From Pomphorhynchus laevis (taxonomy: Eukaryota; Acanthocephala; Palaeacanthocephala; Echinorhynchida; Pomphorhynchidae), in NCBI GenBank assembly GCA_012934845.2, contig WNNJ02001962.1:1-64000 (forward strand): a stretch of 64,000 bases of DNA, in the 5' to 3' direction. Made by a program: the position numbers and the translations under genes. The notes under the pieces are model-generated. The model did not search any database and was not told the DNA's origin. It worked only from the letters and a program-made list of their open reading frames with translations. Below, piece by piece: positions 30,421 to 41,969 of this stretch (its first letter is position 1; the number at the start of each line of letters is the position of its first letter).

Positions 30421-30780
30421 CTGCTGCAGGTAATCAGCAACGGAGCTGCTTTTGCGGTAACCATGTTTGGCATTTGTATTTCATATAATATAATGTATTT
30501 TTATAAATATATGATCAATGATTTTTGAATTATATAAATCAATCGTATTGACATAATTAACATATTTTTAATAAGGCTTTACAAAATATTTACTTTCTGA
30601 CGAGGCTAACAGAAACTAACGAAATATAAAAATTTTAAGTTTATTATGTGGATAAGTAATAAGTGTGCAATTATTTCTAGCCGGACGCGGAAGAACGACG
30701 ATAACAGTAGCAAGTACCGTTTCGTCATCACAATGACTCATCAGTGCCAGATCCCTCCCACTGCTGGATACAGAGGATGA

Positions 30781-30990
30781 CTGGCAGACGGCACACGAGA
30801 ATGGTCTCACACTCCCTCTTGAAAATTAAAAAAGATATTAGCCGATAAAAAGAGACCCGCGCTGGCATTTGCCAGTGCTTTTGCTAATGATCCTATTTGG
30901 TGAAGCAGTAGTGCTGATTTAGCACTCAATGTGAAATTAACAGAAATCTTTCTGGTACTTCATACACATGACTCGTGTGCCGTCTGCCAG
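30781..30990. repeat. 210-bp element with exact 19-bp inverted ends
   Basis: CTGGCAGACGGCACACGAG (30781-30799) and its exact complement (30972-30990) enclose about 170 bp. The inverted ends and adjacent sequence are GC-rich against an AT-rich background. No obvious target-site duplication. It may be a short foldback or MITE-like element, or an inverted duplication of a fragment. Confidence 0.65.
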
Positions 30991-30999
30991 GCCTGTAAA

Positions 31000-33240
31000 A
31001 TAGCTAAAATAGAGCACGGTTCTAACAATTAAATACAAACACTGATTTCAATTGCTTCAACTGCAATTTTGAGTTGCTAAATACAAATTTATGATTTGTC
31101 CGTCATTAACAGTAACGTTAACCAACAACTTTTTTGAAATTATAAGTTCTTAGATTATCTTAAGATGAGCTCAGATAATAGCATATAAGAAGGACGATCA
31201 TCCTTTTTATAACTAATAAGTAAACTTCAAGCAATTGATTCGATTTCAGTAATAATTTATACAAGGATCTAGAAAATGCTAAAGCCGAGTGCTTTAGCAT
31301 TTGGTTTCAAGCAATCTCCGAATTTAGATATAAAAATGACCAAGCCAATTAAAGTAAAACGGATACAAATTAGAAGTATTTAGCTAAAAATAATTAGACT
31401 GTAAGAAATTAGAATATATCGACAAATTAAAGAAGATGAATGAGAAGATAATATCGAGTTTGATCAGAGTTGCGGATGCAAATCATCATGCTGCATATAA
31501 AGCTTTAATCTGTTCATTTCAATTAAAACGGATACACAAGTACACCACTTAAAATTATACTTATTTCAAAGTATACAATCGCTAGTATTGACTTTCACTA
31601 AAATTAAAATTATTTTTAACATTTTTGAAATTTCATGGAATCCATAATATATAGAGAGAGGGATTTAAATAAAATACGGCAGATTGATGCAATGTGTACG
31701 TCCTACCAAGCGGTTAAAGTACCGACATATTAAAGGAAAGATAAAAAGTAAACTAGAGAGTTCATTAAAACAAAATCATAAGCTTTCATTGTGATCATAA
31801 TAAAAATAAATGATTAGAAACAGTTTCCAAAACTTTTCAATTATTATTTTAAACATTTTAAATTCGAGCGTCATCTTTAGTCGCTATAGTCATCTATAGT
31901 CGGATCTTTTGTAAACTATTTAGCATATAAAATATAACATGAACATACGTATTAGCAAACTACTGTTCTACAAAATAGATTTCTTGATTGTTACTAAATC
32001 CAAATATTTGAAAACTTCCTTTTCAACAAACTGTTTCCACGTACTTGTGTAGTATGATACAAACATATAGTCGGATCTTTTGTAAACTATTTTGCATCTA
32101 AACAATTAACCGTTAAGTGCAAATACAAATAGTATAAATGTTTTATGTAAATGTAATCGATAAAAGAATAAATTCATAAAATATGACTTCTACTATGTTT
32201 GCGTTCATGTATATCTAAATTGAAACAAATACACTAGGAGAGCTAAAAATTAGATAAAAGTTAGTAAAATTATTTAGTGAGAACAATGTGCACACAATTC
32301 TTTTATTTCAAGCCGAATTTTTTGTCAGAGAAACCCTTTTTTAAACTTATAGCTTGAACTGCTTTAGTCACTGATGAAATATTTTGCAAAAATTGTAATA
32401 AGATTTGCGCTTTCTTGCCTATTATGGGATATGTAAAATGCAAATATCCAAAAGTTATATATTTCTGATTATTCGTATAATATCGATAATTCCTTAGTTT
32501 AGTAAATCCAATATTCATTAAATACATTCTGCAATTTGAGATACATTAGTTGATTTATAATAAATTCATAGTCCGTGATATTGTGAAAATAAAATGATTT
32601 AAAATAAACTAATTTCGCATTTATTAAGCATATTATAATCTTATTACTTTATTTTTCCAAATGACAGCTTATATAAATATCAAAACCCTAATTTTAAGAG
32701 CTATTATATTTTCATCGTGTCATAAAACATGAGCATGCGTTATACATGAAAGTGTTCGCCTTATTCGAATTATTACCAGTCTGCCTAGGTAGACTAATTT
32801 TGTACACACTGTTTTGTCAAAGAGTAAATAACAAAATGTTTGCAAGGCATTTCAAAACTACAAAATCACTTCGTCCATCAACATTATAAAAGTGGACTCA
32901 TTTTGTCTACGAGATTGAGGTTTCGTGAAGAAAACCAGGAGTAAACATGATGTTTGCATTCATAAGATTGGTTAAAACTAGAAAATCCTATTTCGCAGTC
33001 ATCATATACTATAGGCAGTTCATATGCCCATTTTATATAATTAATTCCAATCAATGATACTAAATCAAACATAACAGAAGTTCTACTAATGTTAGTAGAA
33101 CTTAACGGAAAGCTTAATTAATACGTGCAGAGGTAAAAAATCAATCGAAGATTTCGATATTATCGTGAACTATATATACGTTAACTATTTATACGCTTAA
33201 TTGATATAAGTTTCTTGATCCACTATGATCAAATTCTCCT
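31000..33240. other. No gene recognised
   Basis: AT-rich. Two minus-strand open stretches (32303-32527, 74 residues; 32884-33072, 62 residues) have no recognised domain; either could be an isolated exon but nothing supports it. Perfect hairpin at 31274-31302 is listed separately. Confidence 0.45.
31274..31302. repeat. Perfect 12-bp hairpin
   Basis: AAATGCTAAAGC (31274-31285), loop CGAGT, then GCTTTAGCATTT (31291-31302). Confidence 0.9.
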
Positions 33241-33266
33241 GATAAATTTGTAAATTCTCCTTCCAT

Positions 33267-34678
33267 TTATGGCCTCAGGTCCAGGGGGATCTGAGCCCCC
33301 AACCGATCCAACACGCCGCCTTCCGACTGAACCACCCGGGGTCTTTCACCCCCCCCCCGAAGAATCCAATCGACGCAGACTATGCTAGGTAAACGAGAGA
33401 CAAGGAGCTTAAGAAACATTAGCATTTGCTCTGGTGAACGTCCTCTCGAAAAGAAGACTAATCCCGAGATAGCACAAGTGCCCCAAAGGCGCACTTGGTT
33501 TTTCCCATTCAATGACAGATGTTGAGCCCGTTTCAGGGTCCACCTAGCTTTCTTCAGGATAGGTTTGAATCTATCCAGATCAGCTTTCGCCGACCAGTTC
33601 ACCGTAACGGTGAACCACAGGTATTGTACTCGACTTGTAAAGGTGGGGAGTGGTTCAGAGGCAAATATGGAGAGCGCAGAAAGTGCTAGTCTCTTAAGCT
33701 TGTGCTTCGTCGCAGGAGAGCCACGAAAGACAATCACCTGCGATTTTGCGGAGTTTAAAATAAGATTGGATTGAGGTAGCTGGTCTTTTAATCTTAAAAA
33801 GAAGCGGCTGATGGCAGAGACTACGTGTTTACACCTGCGTCCAGTGAACAGGGTTGTGGTGTCATCAGCGTACACCACTAGACGTTGTTCGCGTTTGAAT
33901 ATTTTAAAAAGGTTAATGGAAACAGCAAGATATAAGATAAGAGAAAGAGGAGAGCCTTCGGGTACACCCATAATAGGGTAGAACACACGCGCATCAGGGT
34001 CGTCTTTATAGTAAAATCGCTTGGTGTACAGCAGAATCTCCACCCTGTTCACAATATCGCAGGCGACCCAAGGGACCTGAGAGAAGATATCACAAAGAGA
34101 ATAGAGATGCGGTCAAATGCAGCAGAAAAGTCAAGGAAAACAGCCACAGCCAGACGATGGCTATTGACCCGACAAAACTGTTCCACTTCACCTACTGCTA
34201 AATAGACCGAGCGACATTTGATGAACCCATGAATACCTGGAAGGATTAAATTTCGCCTATTCAGATGATCGCGGATATTATGCGCAAGCGCTTTTTCGTA
34301 ATTCGACACAAGGGCATTTTGAAGCGAAATGGGTCGCAGATCTTTAGGGCATGAAGCAGGATTTTTCTTAAAAATAAAAACACGCTTACTAATATTGACG
34401 CCTGCTACATAGGATGGGGAGGCTAAAAGCATTGTGACGGCCACTTATCTTCTCTGGTCGGCTGTCAAAAGCTGACAGACCCGAGAAGAAAGTGGAGCGA
34501 CGGATTTGGAGGTGCTCGGGATTGGACCCCAGGAGTTAAGGATATCTGTTACAGATATATCCCTACTTCTGAAGGTTACCCCCAAGGCGGAATTGGTTGA
34601 GGTGATTGCGTGGCTCCATAGTTGTGTAGGGCTGGTGACTCCTCCAAAACTTTGCCAAGGCCTACATTCCCTATCCAA
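33267..34678 (-). pseudogene. L4 reverse transcriptase
   Basis: RT motifs in order: LRPISLQNALVSNYEKALA near 34330, IHGFIKCRSVYLAV near 34220, VFLDFSAAFDRI near 34130, GVPEGSPLSLILYLAVS near 33950, VVYADDTTTLF near 33870 (catalytic ADD), SQVIVFRGSPATK near 33740 and a C-terminal block with SGLVFFSRGRSPEQMLMFLK near 33460. One in-frame TAA separates the first two blocks at 34445, and a frame change occurs at about 34050. Otherwise open, so the copy is young but defective. Confidence 0.85.
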
Positions 34679-34999
34679 CCCAATGCCCTATCCTTCCAAA
34701 AAACAAACTTCTCCTTCTTGAAAATCTTCTAAAAGGAAGACTGAGAAGGGTTAAGTCGAGCAATACTTGTTCTATCCCTACTCAGCTGGAACCTATACAC
34801 TGTGCTCCAGTATTCATTCGAGAGGGCTTGTCCGGCATAAACAAAGAGATTAGGTAGATTAAGTAATTTCGCTAGGACCTTGAGTTTCGTCGGAGTGGGA
34901 TTGTATATACGACCTTTATAGGTAGTCGATAGAATCGCGGTAGCTTGCGAAGAGAGGTAGGTATTAAATTCGGTCAGACTCTCATTTCCAATTCTGGGA

Positions 35000-35726
35000 A
35001 AGAGTTTGATAGTCGCCTAAAAGAAGGCCACTCTGATCGGATCAAAGTGAAACCTCCTTCGAAGCAACGTATGTTCATCAATCCTCCAACGAATTAGGTC
35101 ATGAGAGGTGTACAATTGCTGACGGGAATGCTCCGTGCAGAGAGGTTTAAGCAACCACCTTGAGTGAAGCAGTAAAATGTCGAGGATTGAATTTGTTGAT
35201 GTGCAATGAAAGATAGGGTACGGTGGTTTGTGAATAAGATAACCGTTCCTAGATCTGCGAAGTGCTGCATTAATCCAACGACCAGTTATGTCGTTGAAGT
35301 CTCCAAGTAGCATGTCATAGCCGCTAGCAATAATACTATTCAGAAGGTCACGGTTCTTGTGAATATCTCCTGGACGGATGTAGACATTGGCTAGACTGAG
35401 GCGTTTACCGTTCTTACAGAGTAAAACTACTAAACAAGACATGGCTGGACATGAATAGTTTAATAGGAGGGAGGACCTAAAGGAGCACTAAATTAAGTCA
35501 ATAGTCCTTGAGACGAAGAGGAGTGATGTGGGGATAGGTACGGAGTATAGTGGGAACAAATGTGCTTTGGAATAAATCGAGTAATGTCCTGGGGGAGACG
35601 GATAGACCGCGTCTCCTGAAGGACTATAACATCTGCATCTCTACCGGATAGAAGTCTAAGGGCAGAAGCACCTAAGGAATTCCACTGAAGGATATTCAGT
35701 GGAAAAGGCGCACTAGTACTCTGCAT
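35000..35726 (-). pseudogene. L4 apurinic-type endonuclease
   Basis: Begins PLNILQWNSLGASALRLL near 35700 (QWN motif), with DADVIVLQETRS (metal-ligand Glu) near 35640. A second frame carries SLANVYIRPGDIHKN near 35390, MLLGDFNDITGRW near 35300 and NSILDILLLHSR near 35180. The frame is interrupted near 35450. This domain nicks target DNA to prime reverse transcription in LINEs. Confidence 0.8.
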
Positions 35727-35850
35727 TGTGATGGATTAGTTTGATGTGGGATTGCTTACCTAGACAGAGCTAGGAATGGAAAGGTTCCTCTTCCCGTCAC
35801 TAGCACCGTCCAGGGTAGGTACTTGTCCATGGGCAGTATCTTCATTTCCC

Positions 35851-36617
35851 CTATTCTTTTTGCCCTTGAGCAATTTGCCGAGCTTGATAGGGGGATGTCA
35901 TGAGCCGAAGCCCCCTCTTTTTAAATACTGGAATGGCCGTAGAAATTGGGAGGGCAGGATTTGTAAAGAAAGCTGATAGCACCGTAGTGATCAAGTCCTC
36001 CATTTTCTTAATTGCGGTATCCACACGCAGATCAACCACCCGAATAAGATCTTCATCCGCCATGCGGGAGACAGAATGAGTGAAGGATTCTGACTTCAGT
36101 AGGCCCAACTTGCTGAACTTGCTACTATAGCATTTAAAATAACTACACTTCCTTGCCCAAACAGGATGGCTCCTACCACAATTGGAGCAGATGGGGAAGC
36201 CATACATTGTTCGCCTGACATCATAACCTGACAGGTGGGAGAGCCACATATACCACACAACATAGGCAGGCAGTAGTTGGAAGACCAGTGTCCCTATTTA
36301 TGGCACCGGCTGCAGTTAAGGTATGTGTACTCCTCTTTAATGATAATCGTGAATCGAAGATTAAAACCATAAAAGGATTGCAAGCTGATTTTGAGAGCAT
36401 TTCCGCTTGCTTCAATGGTGCGGAACAAAAGGGGATGGGTAATGTATAGCCGTTTTACGCATAATAGAGTGGATGCTGGAGAGTTTAAACATTTTTTAAT
36501 AAATTCAACATCGCTGTCTTCCATATGACATGGAAGATTTGTAATTTTCAACGTGGCTAGAATGGGTTTTGACTGTAGAGTCCCAAACTCAAACAACGAT
36601 GACTCAAGCAATTCCAC
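35851..36617 (-). pseudogene. L4 ORF1 with CCHC zinc knuckle
   Basis: Reads MELLESSLFEFGTLQSKPIL, an RRM-like segment ILATLKITNLPCHMEDSDV, then YLNCSRCHK and GHWSS..C...C, a CCHC knuckle. Further on comes CSNCGRSHPVWARKC, a second Cys-rich knuckle, then a C-terminal segment IKKMEDLITTVLSAFF. Nucleic-acid chaperone role by analogy with LINE ORF1 proteins. Frame changes occur near 36290-36300. Confidence 0.7.
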
Positions 36618-36619
36618 TT

Positions 36620-37270
36620 AGCTTTTTAATAAATCGGAAGTAGTAAATGAAAATTTAATTTCCGTTTCGTTGAATTTAATGGAATTAAAAATCACTCTAT
36701 TAGTTAGTCTATCCGCAAATGGGCGCAAGAAGATGTTAAACATTAAGTGCCTTTCAATAGGCTTGATTATCTTTATAATAGTTAAATTTTTTAATTTTGG
36801 ATTGGGAGTAAGTACCTACCCATCCACAGTAACAATTGAAAAGTTACTAACCTTCTGATCAGTAGTTTTTGTACCAGAATTTACCTTTATATCTTCTTAT
36901 TTGCTTGATTTTGCAATCATTTCTGTAGAAAAACTGATTTTTCCAAATTCCTTTAAAACTCCGATACGTTCACTGTTGCGCGGTTTGATAATAATGCATT
37001 CTTTTATATTTTAGCAGCATTTGGATTAGAACATCCAAATGCGCCTGCGATTGGTAAGCTTGATGATGATTATAGCATTTTTTAATTATTCGCTCGTCAA
37101 TCAGGAGTTTATTTTATATAATGTCCAAATCGATACTTAATGACTGTATAATTTACTAAGATAAATAAATGAACTTCGATCTAACCACACTTGATACAAT
37201 ATATAAAGTTGATTTCGAAAATATAGCAGACTAAATCAAATATGGAAAATATTACGCGCTTTGCTAAACA
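36620..37270. other. No gene recognised
   Basis: AT-rich spacer between LINE L4 and the RT fragment at 37280; nothing supported. Confidence 0.45.
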
Positions 37271-37279
37271 TTCTGGATA

Positions 37280-37500
37280 CTACTATTCTTTGAGGCTAGC
37301 CATGGAGTAAAGGAATGTGATCCACTCAGCCCTCTACTGTTCTCCTTCTTCATGATGGACATATCAGGTCCCGTTCGTTTTGCCACACCTAAAGTAGTGT
37401 CGATTTTGTATGCTGACGATCTGGCTTTGGTAACATTGTTTAGGAACTCTGCTTAATCCGCAAGTGTGATCAAGTACTTTGATGTTATGTTGTTTCATAT
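37280..37500 (+). mobile_element. LINE RT fragment (palm, LYADDLAL)
   Basis: Reads SHGVKECDPLSPLLFSFFM then VVSILYADDLALVTLF, the conserved RT palm with catalytic ADD. A closely similar fragment lies at 41970-42200. Both carry the same TTTAGGAACTCTGCTTAATC text, so they derive from one family that is otherwise absent here. Confidence 0.75.
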
Positions 37501-37518
37501 TCTCAGTTACGAGCTTCG

Positions 37519-38106
37519 ATGCTATTGGTTCGATTTGACCGTGACAGATTTTCAGACTATTGGCAAGTGTTCTTAGTGATACTTAAAAAGGATAATATGG
37601 GTATCTTCGAACTGTTCATCTACAGCTGTTTCGGTGCTAGTAGATCGATGCCCCTCTCTGTCAAACTTTGCAATAAATTAAGCCTTGATGAAAACGCAGT
37701 ACATCTGGCAAGTCGACGTATCTTCGATAACAAGATACTTATTCTGAATCCTGATCTTTTCTTAACTCTTGCCTACACTCAGTTTGCTTGGAGAAATTCA
37801 AGATTTCAAAAGCGTTCTCTTTTAGGCGTTTATCTTTATACGGCTACCACGCCAAATTCTGCACAATTAGACTCCCTTTTCAAACTCGCTCGAATCATTG
37901 GCGCTGTCAATTTTACTCAAAAAGGTGTTCAGCTCCTTTGCATGTTTTCGCCTGTCCTGTATTATATCAGTTGTCATCAAAATAAGTCGACAAAGGGAAC
38001 CAGGGAGATCACGTATAATTTTTCGCCATCTTTCCATGCATGGTCCGATTTCATATTTCCAAATTCATCTGAAGTAAGTTCAAAAGTCAAAACGCAAGGG
38101 TTTTGA
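37519..38106 (+). other. Open frame of 195 codons, unrecognised
   Basis: Begins MLLVRFDRDRFSDYWQVFL and is rich in Ser, Phe, Leu and Cys without recognisable domains. It directly follows an RT fragment on the same strand and may be the decayed 3' part of that element. The minus strand also reads protein-like in places (MERWRKIIRDLPG near 38030), so the coding strand is uncertain. I do not assign a function. Confidence 0.25.
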
Positions 38107-38336
38107 TATGAATACCCTATGATTAATATGATCTACTGTATTTTTAATTTTGCCCAGCCGAAAGGCGATATGGGAAATAAATCTCTCCATTATTATTTGT
38201 AGAACACATTATTTGTCGAACTCATTTTCAAACACAAACGAATAAAAGTGATCAAACATATTGGTGCTTTTATACTACCTTTTGATCTAGTTCCGAAAAT
38301 TAAATTTTATTGTCTTGAGATAAAGACTGCTTAATG

Positions 38337-38545
38337 CCCGGGTTAATTTATCAAAAGGTTGTAAGTACGCCAGTAAGTATATTGGGTACCAAATCAGTTG
38401 ATCAAAGACAAAATGGATGAGCATATATTATATTAAAAATAACGCTAAAACGAATAAAATAAATAAAATAAAATTCTACATGAATATACTGTAAAACCCG
38501 GGTTAATTTATCAAAAGGTTGTAAGTGAATATACTGTAAAAATCA
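38337..38545. repeat. Direct repeats about 160 bp apart
   Basis: CCCGGGTTAATTTATCAAAA followed by GGTTGTAAGT occurs at about 38338 and 38498, and GAATATACTGTAAAA at about 38481 and 38528. A locally shuffled duplication; no gene. Confidence 0.75.
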
Positions 38546-38549
38546 CAGA

Positions 38550-39050
38550 TACGTTTTTGCTCAACGTAACCACCGACCTTTGCATAGCGGTACAATAAAA
38601 AAATTAATGAATTATTAAAGTAAAAAACACAAAATTCATATATATTTTCTTTTCTTTTCTGATGTTTTCGACACAGCCAAGTATGGAGCCCCAATCAAGT
38701 TTCCACTCTTTTTTCTTTTTTCCCTTTTTTCTTTCTTTTTGCATGTTTCGATTGAGATTTCTTTGGTTGGATGTCGAGGATAAGAATTTTAAACAAAAAT
38801 TCAAAATGATAAACTGCTAAAATTCAATTCTAAAAAATAAAAATTCAAAATCATCATAAAAAACAAAATTTGGATAAAATTGATATTACCAATAAAATAA
38901 AAAATATTTTGTAACAAAATATTTTTTGTCATTTAAACAATGACAAAAAATGAAGATATAATACATTTAATTATACTTTTCTTAATTTCTCTAATTTCTC
39001 TGACAAAGCACTTGTAGACAAGCGCAATATAAAATTAATACATACATCCA
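38550..39050. other. No gene recognised
   Basis: AT-rich with a pyrimidine-rich run (about 38705-38745, TTTTTTCTTTTTTCC) and short AAAATTCAAAAT repeats. Probably flank or 3' tail of LINE L6. Confidence 0.45.
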
Positions 39051-39101
39051 ATGTTAGAAAAATAATCAAACAAATTTCAAACAAGATAAACAAAAAATTA
39101 T

Positions 39102-40967
39102 TCAAAACATTTGATTTTCAAATTGTAAAATAAAACATTTTTTAATTAATTTATTTTTAATTTCAATTTCATTCATAAAAAATTTATTTATTAAAATTAA
39201 TAATCGTTTTAAAAATAGATATCGTTGTTCTGGAGGGCGATTGTTTGAGTAGAAGTACAATCCGCTCAATACAAACGCATTGAGCACAATTACACATCTA
39301 CCCAAACCGGCATTTAATCGTCTCGCTCTTTCAAACATCCGTAGCCCCTTTCTAACTAATTTGAAACATCTGGCCATATCTGACCTAGGATGCAAACGTG
39401 GTTCGAAAACGGATCCCAGAATGCGCACCCGACGCTTTCGATTCCCTGGAAGGGAATCGAGGAGACGAGTGTGCTTTCCAGGACGCCGAAATCTGTAATG
39501 AACAAAATTGCTCTTCGTTGGGTTTAAAGACAAGCCAAACTTCGCTAAGCGATGAGCAACAATGTCCATTACAAACTTCATTCGTCCTTCAAACCTTGCA
39601 TCCGACAGAGTATTTCTCTTAAATGCGATCGAGATGTCGTCCGCATAAATGATGGCGTGGGTGTTCCTATCCAAAAGACCCTCCAGAACTCCCCTCGTCA
39701 CTATCATATAAATGATAGGAGACAGAGGTGAGCCCTGGGGAAGTCCTTTGTTGAGATGATAGTACTTACTACCGTCATCATCCAAGTAGAAAGTTCTTGC
39801 TTTCAATATACACAAGACACGATGCAACAAATTACTCGGTATACCATCACTGCTTAACGTTGTAACTATTGTATCATGCCCCAAGTTGTCGAAGGCCGCC
39901 GACACATCCAGCGAATAGAGGACTGCAGGTCGTCTATCGCTGGTGAGAAATCTCTGCATGGACCTTACTGCCTTAACAGTTCCCCTTCCTCTACGAAACC
40001 CGTGAATGTGGTCTCCCAACATATCACGATCTTCGTTGAATCGGGAAAGGTTCCTCGCAAGAGCTCTCTCATACACCATAACAATATTATTAGATATTGT
40101 TATGGGTCTTGTGTCTTTAGCATTCGACACCCATCTTCCCTTCGCAAGGAACACCACTTTTCCGACTGCAATATCACACCAAGATGCTAAAGGTACCCCT
40201 AGCATCTTGGCAGCAATATCCGTCCGAACCCTATCGACGATCAATTTGGTCGCAGCAGCACATGCCGAAGACCCGTTAGACGAAGTCTTTGGCACGACTG
40301 GCCACGCACTCAAAATGTCCTTGATAGTGATGTCCTCTTGCGAATTGTCGATGGTCGAAAACAAGAGTTCCATACGGATCTTCATCATTTTCCTCTCGGT
40401 CCATCCTTCAGCATTGGCTAGGTGTTTCATTTTCATTTCATAAAGTACATTCCCAAAAACCTTAGAGGATATCCACTTAGAAGCTGCTGCCCTCCAAGAA
40501 CGGAAGGTGTTTCGCCTAATGGTTTGCCACCATTCCTTTGAAAAATTCTTGTAAGATAGCAACTTCTTAGCGTCTACCCTCTGCTCCAACTCTTGAATAT
40601 CATTCTTGAGCAGAGCCATTTGAGCGATTCTCTGAGACGAAGGATTCGCATCCGTTCGTAAACCCCAGAGAATACGTTTCAAATGAAGAGCTTTAGGAGT
40701 GTACTTGATGTTGGGCGGTCGTTTGGTAGTTAAAAATTTATTTGCATTACTAAAAATTGCATTATTTAAAATTAATAGACAATTTAATTCTTTTAATTTA
40801 TTTGTAAAATTTGTCAAAAACGTCTCATCTAAAATATTCAAACAATCAATAAAACTAAAATTATTATTTATTATAAAATTATTATTGCCGATACTAAAAT
40901 TTATTATTTCATTAAAAGTATTTTTTAAAATAGTACAAAAAATATTTTTATTATTTAAATTTATCAT
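39102..40967 (-). CDS. L6 reverse transcriptase, uninterrupted 621-codon frame
   Basis: RT motifs: TRPITISNNIVMVYERALA near 40100, HIHGFRRGRGTVKAV near 40000, LYSLDVSAAFDNLGHDTIV near 39900, KGLPQGSPLSPIIYMIV near 39740, AIIYADDISIAF near 39640 (catalytic ADD), and SNFVHYRFRRPGKHTRL with a C-terminal ALNAFVLSGLYFYSNNRPPEQ-like block near 39250. The central part is GC-rich with varied codons, while the first 80 or so codons (MINLNNKNIFCTILKNTF) and the last 25 are extremely A/T-rich. The start Met is only the first in the frame; the true protein is probably a longer endonuclease-RT ORF. Confidence 0.8.
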   Translation of the reverse strand: MINLNNKNIFCTILKNTFNEIINFSIGNNNFIINNNFSFIDCLNILDETFLTNFTNKLKELNCLLILNNAIFSNANKFLTTKRPPNIKYTPKALHLKRILWGLRTDANPSSQRIAQMALLKNDIQELEQRVDAKKLLSYKNFSKEWWQTIRRNTFRSWRAAASKWISSKVFGNVLYEMKMKHLANAEGWTERKMMKIRMELLFSTIDNSQEDITIKDILSAWPVVPKTSSNGSSACAAATKLIVDRVRTDIAAKMLGVPLASWCDIAVGKVVFLAKGRWVSNAKDTRPITISNNIVMVYERALARNLSRFNEDRDMLGDHIHGFRRGRGTVKAVRSMQRFLTSDRRPAVLYSLDVSAAFDNLGHDTIVTTLSSDGIPSNLLHRVLCILKARTFYLDDDGSKYYHLNKGLPQGSPLSPIIYMIVTRGVLEGLLDRNTHAIIYADDISIAFKRNTLSDARFEGRMKFVMDIVAHRLAKFGLSLNPTKSNFVHYRFRRPGKHTRLLDSLPGNRKRRVRILGSVFEPRLHPRSDMARCFKLVRKGLRMFERARRLNAGLGRCVIVLNAFVLSGLYFYSNNRPPEQRYLFLKRLLILINKFFMNEIEIKNKLIKKCFILQFENQMF

Positions 40968-41034
40968 TAATTCCCTTATTGATTTATTAAAAGCTTGTAT
41001 AACGACCCGTGTTGGTTGAAATCTAATCTTGAAT

Positions 41035-41609
41035 CTAATCTAGCAAATTCTGCTGCCATTTAATTTTAAAATTTGTATTTTTGTTTTGCATAGCAAAATC
41101 TAACGTGGAGCAATAACCATTGCGACGACGGATAAATGTCCCTTCCGGGGGACATATGACCTCCCATGCTGGAGCGATCATGCTGCCCACTCGAGACCCG
41201 TCGTCGTTGAAATCTCCAATTAAAAATTGACCACCCAAATTGAAGATCTTCAACAGCATTGATCGAATCTCTCTTCTCCCTTTTTTGAACTCCAGGCCCT
41301 GGGCTTAATGTAACAATTTGCTACATAAACTGGGCGTCTAGAGATGAAAAACCGGAGGAGCTGGAATGAACCTACTTTGCTAGTGCCATGCGATAGTAAA
41401 GATGCGCAAAAACGCTTCTTTACCACCGACACTAGGAAGAGTTCCATCCTGAGACCTTCTGCTGACACAAATGTGTCGCAGTCGTCGATCTTGCTGCTAA
41501 AAATCTTCAATTGATCGGGTGATCTTGCTTCCTGCAAGAGAAGCACATCTGCCGGTATGAGACTGAAATACTGTATCAGGTTCTTAACAGAACCTATATT
41601 CCAACTCAT
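41035..41609 (-). pseudogene. L6 endonuclease
   Basis: MSWNIGSVKNLIQYFSLIPA near 41609, ADVLLLQEARSPDQLKIF (catalytic Glu) near 41545, VYVANCYIKPRAW near 41330. In another frame, LGGQFLIGDFNDDGSRVGS (GDFND motif) near 41220 and RRRNGYCSTLDFAMQ near 41110. One frame change near 41255 splits the domain. The downstream linker to the RT frame is AT-rich and includes stops. Confidence 0.8.
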
Positions 41610-41675
41610 CAGGCAGATGTCTTCCAGCGAAGAATACTCAATTCTTCCTTTTTTTCTTGCATTCGAAGCTTTGTG

Positions 41676-41936
41676 TCATGAACTGCCCCTCCGACTCGAC
41701 GCCACCTGAAGTGATTCAGGTAACGTCAGCATCTTTATAGCAGTTCCTGGCGCTTTAATCGAAAGACCCTCAGAACCAGTCGATACTATGGAACAGCAGT
41801 CCATAGTATCGTCCTCATTTTTAGAGCCTTGTATTTGTGACAAATCGTTGAAACGATTGAAAGTAGTCACCGAAATCGATGACTTGTCTTTCTCCTGTTT
41901 CAACAATTTGTATTTGCGTAATGTTGCTGCGTTCAA
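41676..41936 (-). pseudogene. L6 ORF1 tail
   Basis: Short frame MNAATLRKYKLLKQEKDKSS followed by a Ser/Asp-rich region ending near the endonuclease start. By position it is the end of ORF1; no zinc knuckle remains. Confidence 0.4.
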
Positions 41937-41969
41937 CTCCGATTGATTAATGGCTGCCTTAATTACTTT

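Larger units (their letters stand above)
33250..36617 (-). mobile_element. Non-LTR retrotransposon L4 (zinc-knuckle ORF1, endonuclease, RT)
   Basis: Almost full-length LINE on the minus strand: ORF1 with CCHC knuckle (36617-35851), apurinic-type endonuclease (35726-35000), RT (34678-33267) and a 3' end near 33250 with the stem-like GGGGGATCTGAGCCCCC. Clade not assigned by eye. Two relatives lie in the window: L5 (62.05-63.65 kb, plus) with the same 3' end, and the more distant L6 (39.1-41.9 kb). Its GC content is much higher than the surroundings, suggesting a fairly recent insertion. Confidence 0.85.
39050..41940 (-). mobile_element. Non-LTR retrotransposon L6
   Basis: Minus-strand LINE related to L4 by RT sequence (RPITISNNIVMVYERALARN, IHGFRRGRGTVKAV). 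Parts: tail of ORF1 (41936-41676), endonuclease (41609-41035), RT (40967-39102). The RT frame is intact over 621 codons. It is flanked on both sides by fragments of a different LINE (37280 and 41970), consistent with insertion into, or next to, an older element. Confidence 0.8.
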
